64,000 nucleotides of DNA from Janibacter anophelis NBRC 107843 (GTDB lineage Bacteria; Actinomycetota; Actinomycetes; Actinomycetales; Dermatophilaceae). The DNA lies in assembly GCF_001570945.1 (NCBI RefSeq), contig NZ_BCSQ01000011.1, positions 1-64,000 on the forward strand, given 5' to 3'. Both the position numbers and the translations under genes were made by a program. Below the pieces are notes generated by a model. That model searched no databases, had not been told where the DNA came from, and saw only the letters and a list, made by a program, of their open reading frames with translations. Of this stretch, positions 44,918 to 55,962 are shown in pieces; within the stretch, counting starts at the first letter, position 1; every line of letters begins with the position of its first letter.

Positions 44918-45450
44918 CGTCTCGTGTCCCCTTCGAGGTCGTGGACGCGCTCGAGCGCGTCCTCCATCCACCGGACGTCCGCATCCAGGTGGCCCAGTGC
45001 GTAGTCCGCGGCGAGGACCCGGTGCAGGTCCCCCTTCGCTTCCCGCTTGTCGCGGGTCAGCTCGCGCATACGCTCGAGGTGGGCGGCCCGCTGGCGCCGC
45101 AGGAAGGCCCGCGCCGCGTCCTGCCCCCCGACGAGCAGCGCGACCGCGACCTTGGTGGCGAGCGGGTTGGCGATGTGCTCGGTGGGCCCCTCGGCCTCGG
45201 CCGCCCAGCGATCGACCTCGTCGCGGCCGGTGTCCGTCAGCTCGTAGACGGTGCGCTCCGGCCCACCGGCCCGCTCGGTCGCCGCCTCGCTCACGAAGCC
45301 CTTGCCGGCGAGCCGCCCCAGCGCCGCGTACACCTGCCCGAAGGCCATGGGCCGGGCCGCCGGGAGCAGCTCGTCGTGGTGACGCTTCAGGTCGTACCCG
45401 TGCTGCGGCCCCCTGCTCAGCAGCCCCATGAGTACGTGCCCCGTCGTCAT
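44914..45450 (-). CDS. PadR-family transcriptional regulator
   Basis: The 178-residue regulator has the PadR winged helix at residues 1-75 (GLLSRGPQHGYDLKRHHDE, GQVYAALGRLAGKGFV, ERTVYELTDTG) and a C-terminal Vir_act_alpha_C-type helical dimerisation arm. It starts at ATG 45450, 13 bp from a palindrome that could be its operator. It heads an operon with an ABC ATPase and permease, a common arrangement where PadR represses the pump until an inducer binds. Confidence 0.9.
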   Translation of the reverse strand: MTTGHVLMGLLSRGPQHGYDLKRHHDELLPAARPMAFGQVYAALGRLAGKGFVSEAATERAGGPERTVYELTDTGRDEVDRWAAEAEGPTEHIANPLATKVAVALLVGGQDAARAFLRRQRAAHLERMRELTRDKREAKGDLHRVLAADYALGHLDADVRWMEDALERVHDLEGDTRR

Positions 45451-45462
45451 GCGAACGACTAT

Positions 45463-45480
45463 TCACTGTGTGAGTAGTGA
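45463..45480. promoter_or_regulatory. Candidate PadR operator
   Basis: TCACTgtgtgagtAGTGA is a palindrome with five-base arms and an eight-base spacer, 13 bp upstream of the padR-type start. PadR-type proteins often bind such AT-richer dyads overlapping their own promoter. Autoregulation is inferred. Confidence 0.45.
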
Positions 45481-45504
45481 CTGTCAAGAGGGTTTCGAGC
45501 ACGA

Positions 45505-45545
45505 CGAAGGGGGCGCCGCACCGGATCGGTGCGACGCCCCCTTCG
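45505..45545. terminator. Hairpin terminator after groEL
   Basis: CGAAGGGGGCG(C)CGCACCG / CGGTGCGACGCCCCCTTCG forms a long stem with a GAT loop and one bulge. It lies 60 bp after the groEL stop on the same strand. Confidence 0.75.
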
Positions 45546-45604
45546 AGGCCCGCCTGCTGCGCAGACTCGCGCCTCAGGACACCGCCCTCGAGGCGGTCAG
45601 GAGA

Positions 45605-47224
<1,620 letters not shown>

Positions 47225-47313
47225 CTACGAAGGGGGGAAGCGCGACACCCCGGGAGGACCCGGGTGGGCCCGCCCGGGGCGTCAGCTGCGTACTGCTGTG
47301 AGCGTCAGATCGT

Positions 47314-47610
47314 TCAGGAAACGATCGCGAGCACGTCGCGCGCGGAGAGGATCAGGTACTCCTGGCCACCGTGCTTGATCTCGGTGCCGCCGTACTTGGA
47401 GTAGATGACGCGGTCGCCGACGGCGATGTCCATGGGGATGCGCTCGTCGCCGTCCTCGTTGAAGCGGCCGGGGCCGATCGCGACGACCTCACCCTCCTGC
47501 GGCTTCTCCTTGGCGGTGTCCGGGATGACGAGGCCGGACGCAGTGGTCTGCTCGGCCTCGACGGACTGGACCACGATGCGGTCCTCGAGCGGCTTGATGG
47601 AAACCGACAC
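47314..47610 (-). CDS. groES: Co-chaperonin GroES
   Basis: The 98-residue protein has the full GroES pattern: [20 protein letters not shown], mobile loop [19 protein letters not shown] and [23 protein letters not shown] 47610 lies after AGGAG at 5-6 bp. It is the first gene of groES-groEL1, 87-128 bp downstream of the first CIRCE element. Confidence 0.97.
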   Translation of the reverse strand: MSVSIKPLEDRIVVQSVEAEQTTASGLVIPDTAKEKPQEGEVVAIGPGRFNEDGDERIPMDIAVGDRVIYSKYGGTEIKHGGQEYLILSARDVLAIVS

Positions 47611-47696
47611 GCTGACTCCTTTGTGTGAGGGTCGTGAGTTGAGTTCTGGGGCGTGCGTGACGGGTCGCCGTCGCGGGGGTCGACCTGCCGTGCATC

Positions 47697-47721
47697 TGGC
47701 ACTCGCCATCGGTGAGTGCCA
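47697..47721. promoter_or_regulatory. CIRCE element 1 (HrcA operator)
   Basis: TGGCACTC-N9-GAGTGCCA is a perfect eight-base inverted repeat with a nine-base spacer, matching the CIRCE consensus TTAGCACTC-N9-GAGTGCTAA. It lies 87 bp upstream of groES. Confidence 0.9.
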
Positions 47722-47743
47722 ATGCCAAATCTAGGCAGTGATC

Positions 47744-47768
47744 TGGCACTCGGTCAACCCGAGTGCCA
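47744..47768. promoter_or_regulatory. CIRCE element 2
   Basis: A second perfect TGGCACTC-N9-GAGTGCCA lies 47 bp from the first, between groES and the divergent methyltransferase gene (start 47790). It could repress groES, the methyltransferase, or both. Confidence 0.88.
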
Positions 47769-47789
47769 ATCACTCTCACGTACGTGACA

Positions 47790-49052
47790 ATGGGCGGCGT
47801 GGATCTGACGACCGTGCGCTGGCTCGCCTCCCCCGAGGGGCATGCCGCACTCCACGATCTGCCCGAGTACTCCGAGTCCGACGCCGTCGGTCAGGCCTCG
47901 CGACTGCGCGCCTCCGGACTGTCCCCCGAGCAGGTCGCCGCCCTCCTGACCCAGAAGCGGCTGCGCGCCCGCGCGCAGGACAAGTTCGGCGAGTTCGCCG
48001 AGGGGATGCTCTTCACCGCCGACGGTCTCGAGCAGGCCAGCCGACTCGAGGTCGCTGCCACCCACGCGGGCCGGTACGCGTCGGCAAGCCTGGCCACGGT
48101 CCACGACCTCGGCTGCGGCATCGGCTCGGACGCCATGGCGATGAGCGCGCTGGGCGTCACGGTGCACGGCGTGGACGCCGACCCGCTCACCGCCGCCCTG
48201 GCCGACGTCAACCTGCGGCCGTGGCCCGACAGTCGGGCCCGCACGGGCGTGGCCGAGGACTTCGAGCCGCCGCTGGACCCCCTTCACTCCCGCACGGGCG
48301 TGTGGTTGGACCCCGCACGCCGCACCCCCGGGGTCACCGACCGCTCCGGGCGCACCCGGCGGGTCTTCCGGCTCGACGAGATCTCGCCGTCGTGGGACTT
48401 CGTCGTCTCCGTTGCACGCGACGTCCCGGCGACCGGGGCCAAGCTCAGCCCGTCACTCCCCCACGACATCCCGCCGCTCGGCACCGAGGCCCAGTGGACG
48501 TCGTGGCAGGGCACGGTCCTCGAGTGCACCGTCTGGTGGGGTCCCCTCGTCAAGGAGGCCGGCCGCAGCGCCCGCGTGCTGAGGAAGGGGGCGCCGCCCG
48601 TCGAGGTCGACCAGCGCACCTGCGAGGACGACCCGGCAGCGGCCGGTTCCCTCACCGACATCGGTGCGTGGCTCTACGAGGCGGACCGCGCGGTCAACCG
48701 CGCCGGGCTCATCGGCACCGTCACCGGGGCGGTCTCCGGGATGGAGCTCGAGGCGGGCCTCGGGTACGTCACGAGCGACCTGGCCGTCGACCTCGGCCAC
48801 GCCCGCCGGTTCGAGGTGCTCGAGGCGATGCCGTTCTCCGTCAAGGGCCTGCGAGCGTGGTTGCGTGAGCGCGGCATCACCGGCCTGACGGTCAAGAAGC
48901 GCGGCATCCGCCTCGACGAGGACCAACTGCGCCGCCAGCTGAAGATCGGCCGCGACGCCGGCAGCGGCGAGAGCGCGACGATCGTGCTCACCCGCGTCGC
49001 CGGGGCCCAGGTCGTCCTCGTGGTCCGACCCGTCGACCCCGCGGGCGACTGA
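47790..49052 (+). CDS. SAM-dependent methyltransferase with THUMP-like C-terminal domain
   Basis: About 420 residues. The class I SAM-binding loop VHDLGCGIGSDAMAMSALGV is followed by VHGVDADPLT, as in RNA/DNA methyltransferases, and a conserved VWLDPARRTPGV (NPPY-like substitute). The C-terminal domain (MPFSVKGLRAWLRERGITGL, LTVKKRGIRLDEDQLRRQLK) is the THUMP-like RNA-binding type. Start MGGVDLTTVRWLASPEG at ATG 47790; GTG 47799 is an alternative. The gene is divergent from groES across two CIRCE sites, so it may be heat-responsive. Target nucleic acid is unknown. Confidence 0.85.
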   Translation: MGGVDLTTVRWLASPEGHAALHDLPEYSESDAVGQASRLRASGLSPEQVAALLTQKRLRARAQDKFGEFAEGMLFTADGLEQASRLEVAATHAGRYASASLATVHDLGCGIGSDAMAMSALGVTVHGVDADPLTAALADVNLRPWPDSRARTGVAEDFEPPLDPLHSRTGVWLDPARRTPGVTDRSGRTRRVFRLDEISPSWDFVVSVARDVPATGAKLSPSLPHDIPPLGTEAQWTSWQGTVLECTVWWGPLVKEAGRSARVLRKGAPPVEVDQRTCEDDPAAAGSLTDIGAWLYEADRAVNRAGLIGTVTGAVSGMELEAGLGYVTSDLAVDLGHARRFEVLEAMPFSVKGLRAWLRERGITGLTVKKRGIRLDEDQLRRQLKIGRDAGSGESATIVLTRVAGAQVVLVVRPVDPAGD

Positions 49053-49087
49053 GCGCCCGGGCCGGCGAGGCCCACCGCCCCCAACCC

Positions 49088-49160
49088 GCGCATCTCCCCG
49101 GGGAAGTGCGCGCCAAGGAACGACCAGAGCGCGCATCCCCCGGGGAGATGCGCGCTCTGG
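49088..49160. repeat. Palindrome pair (GCGCATCTCCCCGGGG family) between convergent genes
   Basis: GCGCATCTCCCCGGGGAAGT and so on (49088-49112) and CCAGAGCGCGCATCcCCCGGGGAGATGCGCGCTCTGG (about 49124-49160, stem of 14 bp perfect) lie between the convergent methyltransferase and surface-protein genes. They belong to the dispersed family and can act as a bidirectional terminator. Confidence 0.7.
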
Positions 49161-49178
49161 GTCAGTCAGGACCGCCGG

Positions 49179-50702
49179 TCAGTGGCGCCGGTCCGGCCGG
49201 ATGGCCGCCCACCGCATGGCGAGCAGCAGGCCCAGTCCAGCGATCCCGGCCAGGAGCAGCAACGCACCCTGGGGGGCGGACCCCATCGGACCACCGTCGG
49301 TCTGGACGACGCTCGGCGTCTCCGGGCCATCCGTGGAGACCGTCGCCGTGGGCTCGCTCGTCGTGGTCGACGTCGGCTCGGTGGTGGTCGTCGCGGTCGG
49401 GTCCGTCGTCGACGTCGAGCTCGTCGAGGACGTGCTGCTCGACGAGGTGCTGGACGAGGACGAGGTCGACGTGCTCGAGGACGAGCTCGAGGTCGTCGAG
49501 GTGGCGGCCGTGACGGTCACCGGGGCGGTGTCGTCGGCGGAGACGACGGTGACGCCCTCACCCGTCGCGCTCGCCGAGTTGGTGTACGTCCCGGGGACGT
49601 CGGAGGCCGTGGCCCGGAAGCTCAGCGAGACCGAGCCCAGGTCGTCCCCGGTCGCCGCCGGCACCTCGATGTCACCCGTCCAGGTGAGGTCGGTGGTGCC
49701 GCTCGGGTCGCTCGTCGTCGCACCGGTCGTCGAACCCGGCACGTAGGTGAAGCCCTCGGGCAGGCTGTCGGTCACCGAGCTCAGGACCTGGGCCGTCGCG
49801 CCGGGGTTGGACACCGTGATCGTGTAGGTCACCTCGGACCCCGCACTGACCTGCGCCTGGTCCACCGTCTTGGTCACGGTCACGGGCGTCGCCCCGACGG
49901 GGGAGAAGAAGGTCAGGCTCGACAGCGTCACCGTCGCGCCCTGGGTCAGCTCACGCGCCCACGAGATCGCGATGCCGTTGTCGATCTCCTCCTCGCACCG
50001 GCAGGTGTTGGGCAGCATCGCCCCGGAGCCGATCGCGCGCCACACCTGGCCGAAGCTGGCCTCGATGTACGCCGCGCCGCTGCTCAGCGGGCGGAAGCCC
50101 TCGACCCGCTCGGGGTTCTCCGAGTCGGGCTGCGCCTTGCAGACGGGCGAGACGCCGTCGTAGACGTCGCCGAGACCCACGTCGCTGTCCTGGAGGTAGC
50201 AGTCGCCACCACGGAAGATCACGGCGTCACCGGTGGTCGCCCCGCCCGTGATCCGGATGTCCGTCCGGTAGGCCGTCGCGCCACTGACGTAGGAGTCGAC
50301 CTGCGTCAGGGTCGCGCCCGTGTCGCCGAGACCGACGGTGGTGGTGATGGAGAACGGATCGGCACTCGTCCCGGTACCGGTCGGGCCGCTCTGGGAGATG
50401 GCGGTGAAGGGCTCGTACTCCGCGACGCCGGTCGCGCCGCTGCCCGCCGGCAGGTCGTCAGGACCGTAGAGGCTTCCGTCGAAGGCGACGAAGGTGCCAC
50501 AGGCGATGTCGTCGTACCACTCGCCCTGCAGGTCGCCCGCGTAGCGGACATCGCAGTTGAGCAGCGGCGAGATGTTGATCGAGGTGAGCGGACCACCCGA
50601 CTCGATCTCGGCGGCGGACGCCGACGGCGCCACCGCGAACCCGGTGAACATGGCCAAGACGGTGGCGAGGAACCACCGGAACATCGACGTACGTGTACGC
50701 AT
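49179..50702 (-). CDS. Surface protein with DUF11 domain, Ser/Thr stalk and C-terminal membrane helix
   Basis: The 507-residue protein has a signal peptide (FRWFLATVLAMFTGFAVAPS, cut near ASA), about 250 residues of unassigned extracellular domain with paired Cys, one DUF11 repeat (VTVTKTVDQAQVSAGSEVTY, VTDSLPEGFTYVPG), a Ser/Thr/Pro-rich stalk of more than 80 residues and one C-terminal helix ending in a basic RPDRRH. No LPXTG is present before the helix (the sequence there is TDGGPMG), so it is probably a membrane-anchored stalk protein and not sortase-linked. ATG 50702 starts the signal. Confidence 0.8.
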   Translation of the reverse strand: MRTRTSMFRWFLATVLAMFTGFAVAPSASAAEIESGGPLTSINISPLLNCDVRYAGDLQGEWYDDIACGTFVAFDGSLYGPDDLPAGSGATGVAEYEPFTAISQSGPTGTGTSADPFSITTTVGLGDTGATLTQVDSYVSGATAYRTDIRITGGATTGDAVIFRGGDCYLQDSDVGLGDVYDGVSPVCKAQPDSENPERVEGFRPLSSGAAYIEASFGQVWRAIGSGAMLPNTCRCEEEIDNGIAISWARELTQGATVTLSSLTFFSPVGATPVTVTKTVDQAQVSAGSEVTYTITVSNPGATAQVLSSVTDSLPEGFTYVPGSTTGATTSDPSGTTDLTWTGDIEVPAATGDDLGSVSLSFRATASDVPGTYTNSASATGEGVTVVSADDTAPVTVTAATSTTSSSSSSTSTSSSSSTSSSSTSSTSSTSTTDPTATTTTEPTSTTTSEPTATVSTDGPETPSVVQTDGGPMGSAPQGALLLLAGIAGLGLLLAMRWAAIRPDRRH

Positions 50703-50830
50703 CGCGCCTCCCCAGACGTGTGTTGTCGCAGGTCACAGTAGCGGCGAACTCCGGCTCCGTACAGCACCGGCGACGCGTCACCGGTCGTTCGCCGAATGTT
50801 GCCCACAGGACTCCCGGGTAACCTGCGGCC

Positions 50831-52114
50831 ATGCCGTCCCGCCCTCGTCAGCTGACCCGTGCCGCCGCCGGCCTCGCCGTCCTCGCCCTCGTGGGCTGCG
50901 GCGCCGATTCCGAGGGCTCGTCGAGCAGCTCCGCCGCGAGCACCTCGACCTCCGCCACGTCGTCGTCCGCGACCTCGTCCGCGTCCGCGACCTCGTCCTC
51001 GTCCTCGAGCAGCCGCAGCGCCTCCAGCAGCACGTCCGGCACCTCGACGAGCGCTGCAGCCCCGGCCGCGAGCTCGTGCGTCAGCAGCGTCCGCGACGCC
51101 ATGACCCCGACCCAGCAGGCGGGCCAGCTCATCATGGCCGCCATGCAGCCCGGGCCGGTGACCAGCCTCGACCCCGCGATCAGCCAGCAGGGCCTGGGCT
51201 CGATGCTCTACCTCGGCGGCTGGCAGGGGTCCTCGACCGTGGCCGCCGCGAGCAGCCACCTGCAGGAGGTCTCCCCCACCGTCGACGGCACCAAGGTCGG
51301 CATGCTCGTCGCCGCCGACCAAGAGGGCGGTGAGGTCCAGCAGCTCACGGGCGAGGGCTTCACCGAGCTGCCCTCCGGGCTCGAGCAGGCCCAGGACCCG
51401 GACCTGCGCTCCTCCGCCAAGGCCTGGGGCGCGGAGCTGGAGCGGGCCGGCGTCAACGTCAACCTCGCCCCGGTCGCCGACACCGTCCCGGCCGAGATCG
51501 GGCGTGCCAACGAGCCGATCGGCAAGTGGGGCCGCCAGTACGGCTCCACCCCTCAGGCCGCCGGTAAGGGGGCGCTCGCCTTCGCCCGGGGCATGCAGGA
51601 CGCGGGCGTCGAGCCGACCGTCAAGCACTTCCCCGGCATCGGCCGGATCACCGGCAACACCGACCTGACCGCCACCGGCATCAGCGACACGACGGCGACG
51701 ACCAAGGACCCCTACCTCGCCCCCTTCGCCCAGAACATCGAGGGCGGGACCCGGATCGTCATGGTCGGCTCCGCCCACTACCCGAAGATCGACGGCGAGA
51801 CCCCGGCACTGTTCTCCGAGAAGATCGTCACGGGGATGCTGCGCGAGGACCTCGGCTTCGACGGGGTCGCGATCACCGATGACGTGGGTGCGGCCAAGGC
51901 TGTCGCGGCGACGCCCGTGGGCGAGCGGGCGACGAAGTTCATCGCCGCCGGCGGCGACATCGTCCTGACCGCCGACCCCGCGCAGGTCCCGACGATGGTC
52001 ACGGCGATCCAGGACGAGGCGAAGGGGGATCCCGCCTTCGCGCAGCAGGTCACCGCCTCCGTCACCCGGGTCCTCACGCTCAAGGAGGACATGGGTCTGC
52101 TGCGCTGCGGCTGA
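50831..52114 (+). CDS. LpqI-like GH3 beta-N-acetylglucosaminidase lipoprotein
   Basis: The 427-residue lipoprotein has lipobox ALVGC near residue 23, then a Ser/Thr/Ala-rich linker of about 60 residues, then a GH3 TIM barrel with VAADQEGGEV, APVADTVPAEIG, the KHFPGIGRITGNTD loop and the nucleophile Asp in AITDDVGAAK. The KHFPG-GNTD form, without the DSH of classical NagZ, matches mycobacterial LpqI, which removes GlcNAc from muropeptides. It acts outside the membrane in peptidoglycan turnover. It is divergent from the surface-protein gene across 128 bp. Confidence 0.88.
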   Translation: MPSRPRQLTRAAAGLAVLALVGCGADSEGSSSSSAASTSTSATSSSATSSASATSSSSSSSRSASSSTSGTSTSAAAPAASSCVSSVRDAMTPTQQAGQLIMAAMQPGPVTSLDPAISQQGLGSMLYLGGWQGSSTVAAASSHLQEVSPTVDGTKVGMLVAADQEGGEVQQLTGEGFTELPSGLEQAQDPDLRSSAKAWGAELERAGVNVNLAPVADTVPAEIGRANEPIGKWGRQYGSTPQAAGKGALAFARGMQDAGVEPTVKHFPGIGRITGNTDLTATGISDTTATTKDPYLAPFAQNIEGGTRIVMVGSAHYPKIDGETPALFSEKIVTGMLREDLGFDGVAITDDVGAAKAVAATPVGERATKFIAAGGDIVLTADPAQVPTMVTAIQDEAKGDPAFAQQVTASVTRVLTLKEDMGLLRCG

Positions 52115-52117
52115 CCC

Positions 52118-53193
<1,076 letters not shown>

Positions 53194-53197
<4 letters not shown>

Positions 53198-53673
53198 GTC
53201 GGGTCCTCCGTCGTCAGGTCGAGGGCGAGGACGAGCGCGTCGACCCCACCCGGGTAGTAGCCACGCCGGGTCTGCAGCAGCTCGAAGCCACGCTGCGCGT
53301 ACAACCCGCGCGCCGCCGTGTTGTCCTCACGGACCTCGAGCAGCAGGCGCGCGGCACCTGCGGCCCGCGAGCGGGCGACGAGCGCCTCGAGCAGGTGCCG
53401 GCCCAGCCCGGTGCGGCGGGCCCGCGGCAGCGTCGCGATCGTCATGACATCGCTGACGTCACCGCCGTGGTCGAGGCCGGCGTACCCGACGATGCCGTCG
53501 GCGTCCTCGGCCACCAGGTACTCGCGGCGCGGTCGGCCGGCGAGCTCACCCCACCACGACTCGAGTGACCACGCCTCGCTGCCGAAGAGCTCGACCTCGT
53601 GCGCGGCGAGCTCGGCGAGGTCCTGCCAGCGCACCTCCCGCAGGACGAAGGGCGGCGACGTCACCGCGGTCAT
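53194..53673 (-). CDS. rimI: Ribosomal-protein-alanine N-acetyltransferase RimI
   Basis: The 159-residue GNAT has the CoA-binding region [18 protein letters not shown] and the end motif [28 protein letters not shown] (split here at 20 for clarity: [19 protein letters not shown]). The family acetylates the N-terminus of S18. It starts at ATG 53673 (overlap with tsaB stop) and ends overlapping tsaD start, as in other actinobacteria. Confidence 0.92.
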
Positions 53674-54347
53674 CGGGCCACCTTGGGCGCGCCCGGCGCG
53701 ACGGCGTCGGGACGGCGCAGGTAGAGCGGCTCGACGGGCATCGCTTCTCCCGCGTCGATGCGGGCGGCGGCCACGGCTGCGAGGACGCCCGCGTCGACGT
53801 CGAGCAGGTCGGTGCCCGACGGGTCGAGCGGGTGGGCCAGCAGCTCGGGGTAGATCAACGGCCCGCGCCCGACGGTGGGCAGCGAGCGCACCTCCTCGGG
53901 CAGGTCGGCCGGCTTGGTCACGGTCGGCTCGTCGAGGGGGGTCACTCCACCGTCGGCGCAGCGGTAGCGCGCCCAGTAGACCTCCTTGCGCCGGGCGTCC
54001 GTCGCGACGAGCAGGTCGCCCTCGTGCCCCTGCCCGGCGGCTGCGGCGGCGAGCGCGTCGAGCGAGCAGACCCCGTGGACGCCGATGCCGCGGGCGTGGG
54101 CGAAGGTCTGCGCAGTCACCAGCCCGACCCGCAGCCCGGTGAAGGGCCCCGGCCCAGTCCCGACCGCGACGTGCGTGACCTCCTCGACGCCGGTCCCGGC
54201 GGCCGTCAGCGTCTCGACGAGCATCGGCGCGAGCAGCTCGGTGTGCCGGCGGGCGTCGACGGCCGCGCGGCTCGTGAGCACGCGCTGGCCGTCGTGCACG
54301 GCGACGGTGATGGCCGAGGTCGCGGTGTCCATCGCGAGGATCCTCAT
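53670..54347 (-). CDS. tsaB: tRNA threonylcarbamoyladenosine biosynthesis protein TsaB
   Basis: The 225-residue ASKHA-fold protein starts MRILAMDTATSAITVAVHDG with family motifs GTGPGPFTGLRVGL and CSLDALAAAA. It dimerises with TsaD and TsaE to make t6A. It overlaps tsaE and rimI by four bases on each side. Confidence 0.95.
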   Translation of the reverse strand: MRILAMDTATSAITVAVHDGQRVLTSRAAVDARRHTELLAPMLVETLTAAGTGVEEVTHVAVGTGPGPFTGLRVGLVTAQTFAHARGIGVHGVCSLDALAAAAAGQGHEGDLLVATDARRKEVYWARYRCADGGVTPLDEPTVTKPADLPEEVRSLPTVGRGPLIYPELLAHPLDPSGTDLLDVDAGVLAAVAAARIDAGEAMPVEPLYLRRPDAVAPGAPKVAR

Positions 54348-54826
54348 GGTGTGCCCCCATCGCCTCGCAGGTGGGCCTCGACGTCGGTGCCCGCCCAGCG
54401 CGACCCGACCCCGCGCGCCTCGAGGCGGCGCTCCTCGGTGGCTGGGTCGGCGACGAGGGTGATCTCGAGGCGGTCGTCGGCCAGGCCCTCGACGAGGCCC
54501 GCGCCCCACTCGACGACCGTCACGGCCGCGTCGAGGTCGGCGTCGAGGTCGAGGTCGTCGAGCTCGGCGGTGCCGCCGAGCCGGTAGGCGTCGACGTGGA
54601 CCAGCTCGGGTCCGCCCCTGAGTGACGGGTGCACGCGCGCGATGACGAAGGTGGGCGAGGTGACGGCCCCGCGCACCCCGAGCCCCTCCCCCAGACCTCG
54701 GGTCAGCGTCGTCTTGCCCGCGCCGAGACCACCCGTCAGCACGACGAGGTCCCCGGCACGCAGCAGGCTCGCCAGGCGGTGGCCGACCGCGACGGTGGCG
54801 TCGGTGTCGGTCAGGCGCAGGCTCAT
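54344..54826 (-). CDS. tsaE: tRNA threonylcarbamoyladenosine ATPase TsaE
   Basis: The 160-residue P-loop ATPase has Walker A TGGLGAGKTTLTRGL, SPTFVIARVH and VVEWGAGLVEGL. It stimulates TsaD turnover. It starts at ATG 54826, overlapping the hydrolase stop, and its own stop overlaps tsaB. Confidence 0.94.
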   Translation of the reverse strand: MSLRLTDTDATVAVGHRLASLLRAGDLVVLTGGLGAGKTTLTRGLGEGLGVRGAVTSPTFVIARVHPSLRGGPELVHVDAYRLGGTAELDDLDLDADLDAAVTVVEWGAGLVEGLADDRLEITLVADPATEERRLEARGVGSRWAGTDVEAHLRGDGGTP

Positions 54827-55962
54827 GCCGACCGCTCGGTGACGGCTGCCTTGGCACGCTGCGCGTCGCGCTCCGCGTCGACACCGCGGGGACGCTCGAG
54901 CAGGCCGAAGACCGCCTCGGTCACCGGGCCGGGGCGCTCGAGCTGGAGCAGGTGCCCGACGCCGGGGACCACAATGTGCTCGGCGGCCGGCAGCGCCTCC
55001 GCGAGGGCCTCGCTGTGCGGGGGCGGGGTGAGCACGTCCTTGGACCCGGCGACGATGAGGACCGGTGTCTCGACGAGCCCGGGCAGGGTCTCGCGCACGT
55101 CGAGCTCGTCCAGCTGGGGCAGGAAGGCACCGATCGTGTCCAGCCGGGTGCCGAAGACCATGGTCGCGACGGCGCGCAGCATCTCCCGCGGCATCTCGGT
55201 GCCGAAGGCGTACTTCTGCACGAAGTGGTTCTCCACGGCGCGGCCGGCGGCGCGCAGGCTGCCCCAGACCCCTTCGCGCTTGCCGAGTCCGCCGAGGAAT
55301 CCGGGTCCCAGCTTGGCGATGATCCGGTCGAAGGTGGCACCCAGCCCGAGCTGGACGAGGCTGTCGCCGCCAGCGCTCGTCGCGATGAGCGCGGCGCCGG
55401 CCAGGCGGTCCCGGGTCAGCTCGGGGTAGCGCCCGGCGAAGCTCATGATCGTCATCCCGCCCATCGAGTGCCCGACGAGGACGATCTGTCCCTCGGGCGT
55501 CGTGGCGTCGAGGATCGCGCGCAGGTCCTTGCCGAGCTGGTCGATCGTGCAGTGCGCGAGGTCGCCGACCTCGGAGATCCCGTGGTTGCGCTGGTCGTAG
55601 CAGACGACCCGGTACCCGGCGTCGACGAGGGCGCGACGCTGGTGGACCCAGGAGCTGAGGTTGAGCACGAAGCCGTGCACGAGGACGACCGTCGATCCGG
55701 TGTCGGGGGTCCAGCCCTCGGGCTCGTTGATCTCGGCGTGCAGGACGAGCCCGTCGCTCGCCGGCACGGCGACCTCCTTGTCCGCGACGAAGGGGAAGAC
55801 GTGCACCCGGTCCCGGCCGGTCACCGCGTAGGCCCGGGAGCGGCGGACTGCTGACCGTCCGGCCCATCCGGCACCGGCGATGGCGATGCCGCCCGCGGCC
55901 GCGGCCGCGAGGCCCAGTCCGGTGGCCGCCGACCGGCCCATCGTGTTGCGCTGCTGCTCCAT
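54823..55962 (-). CDS. Alpha/beta-fold hydrolase
   Basis: The 379-residue protein has an N-terminal hydrophobic segment (SAATGLGLAAAAAGGIAIAG), so it is probably membrane-associated. The alpha/beta-hydrolase domain has VVLVHGFVLNLSSW, the nucleophile LVGHSMGGMTIM, Asp in VAGSKDVLTPP and His in VPGVGHLLQLE. It is located between alr and tsaE in actinobacteria, with overlaps at both ends (TGATG and ATGA). The substrate is unknown. Confidence 0.9.
   Translation of the reverse strand: MEQQRNTMGRSAATGLGLAAAAAGGIAIAGAGWAGRSAVRRSRAYAVTGRDRVHVFPFVADKEVAVPASDGLVLHAEINEPEGWTPDTGSTVVLVHGFVLNLSSWVHQRRALVDAGYRVVCYDQRNHGISEVGDLAHCTIDQLGKDLRAILDATTPEGQIVLVGHSMGGMTIMSFAGRYPELTRDRLAGAALIATSAGGDSLVQLGLGATFDRIIAKLGPGFLGGLGKREGVWGSLRAAGRAVENHFVQKYAFGTEMPREMLRAVATMVFGTRLDTIGAFLPQLDELDVRETLPGLVETPVLIVAGSKDVLTPPPHSEALAEALPAAEHIVVPGVGHLLQLERPGPVTEAVFGLLERPRGVDAERDAQRAKAAVTERSA

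Noticed and set aside
50900-51080. Ser/Thr/Ala low-complexity run as a repeat element
   Set aside because: It encodes the surface linker of the LpqI-like lipoprotein; the same kind of stretch occurs in the neighbouring surface protein.
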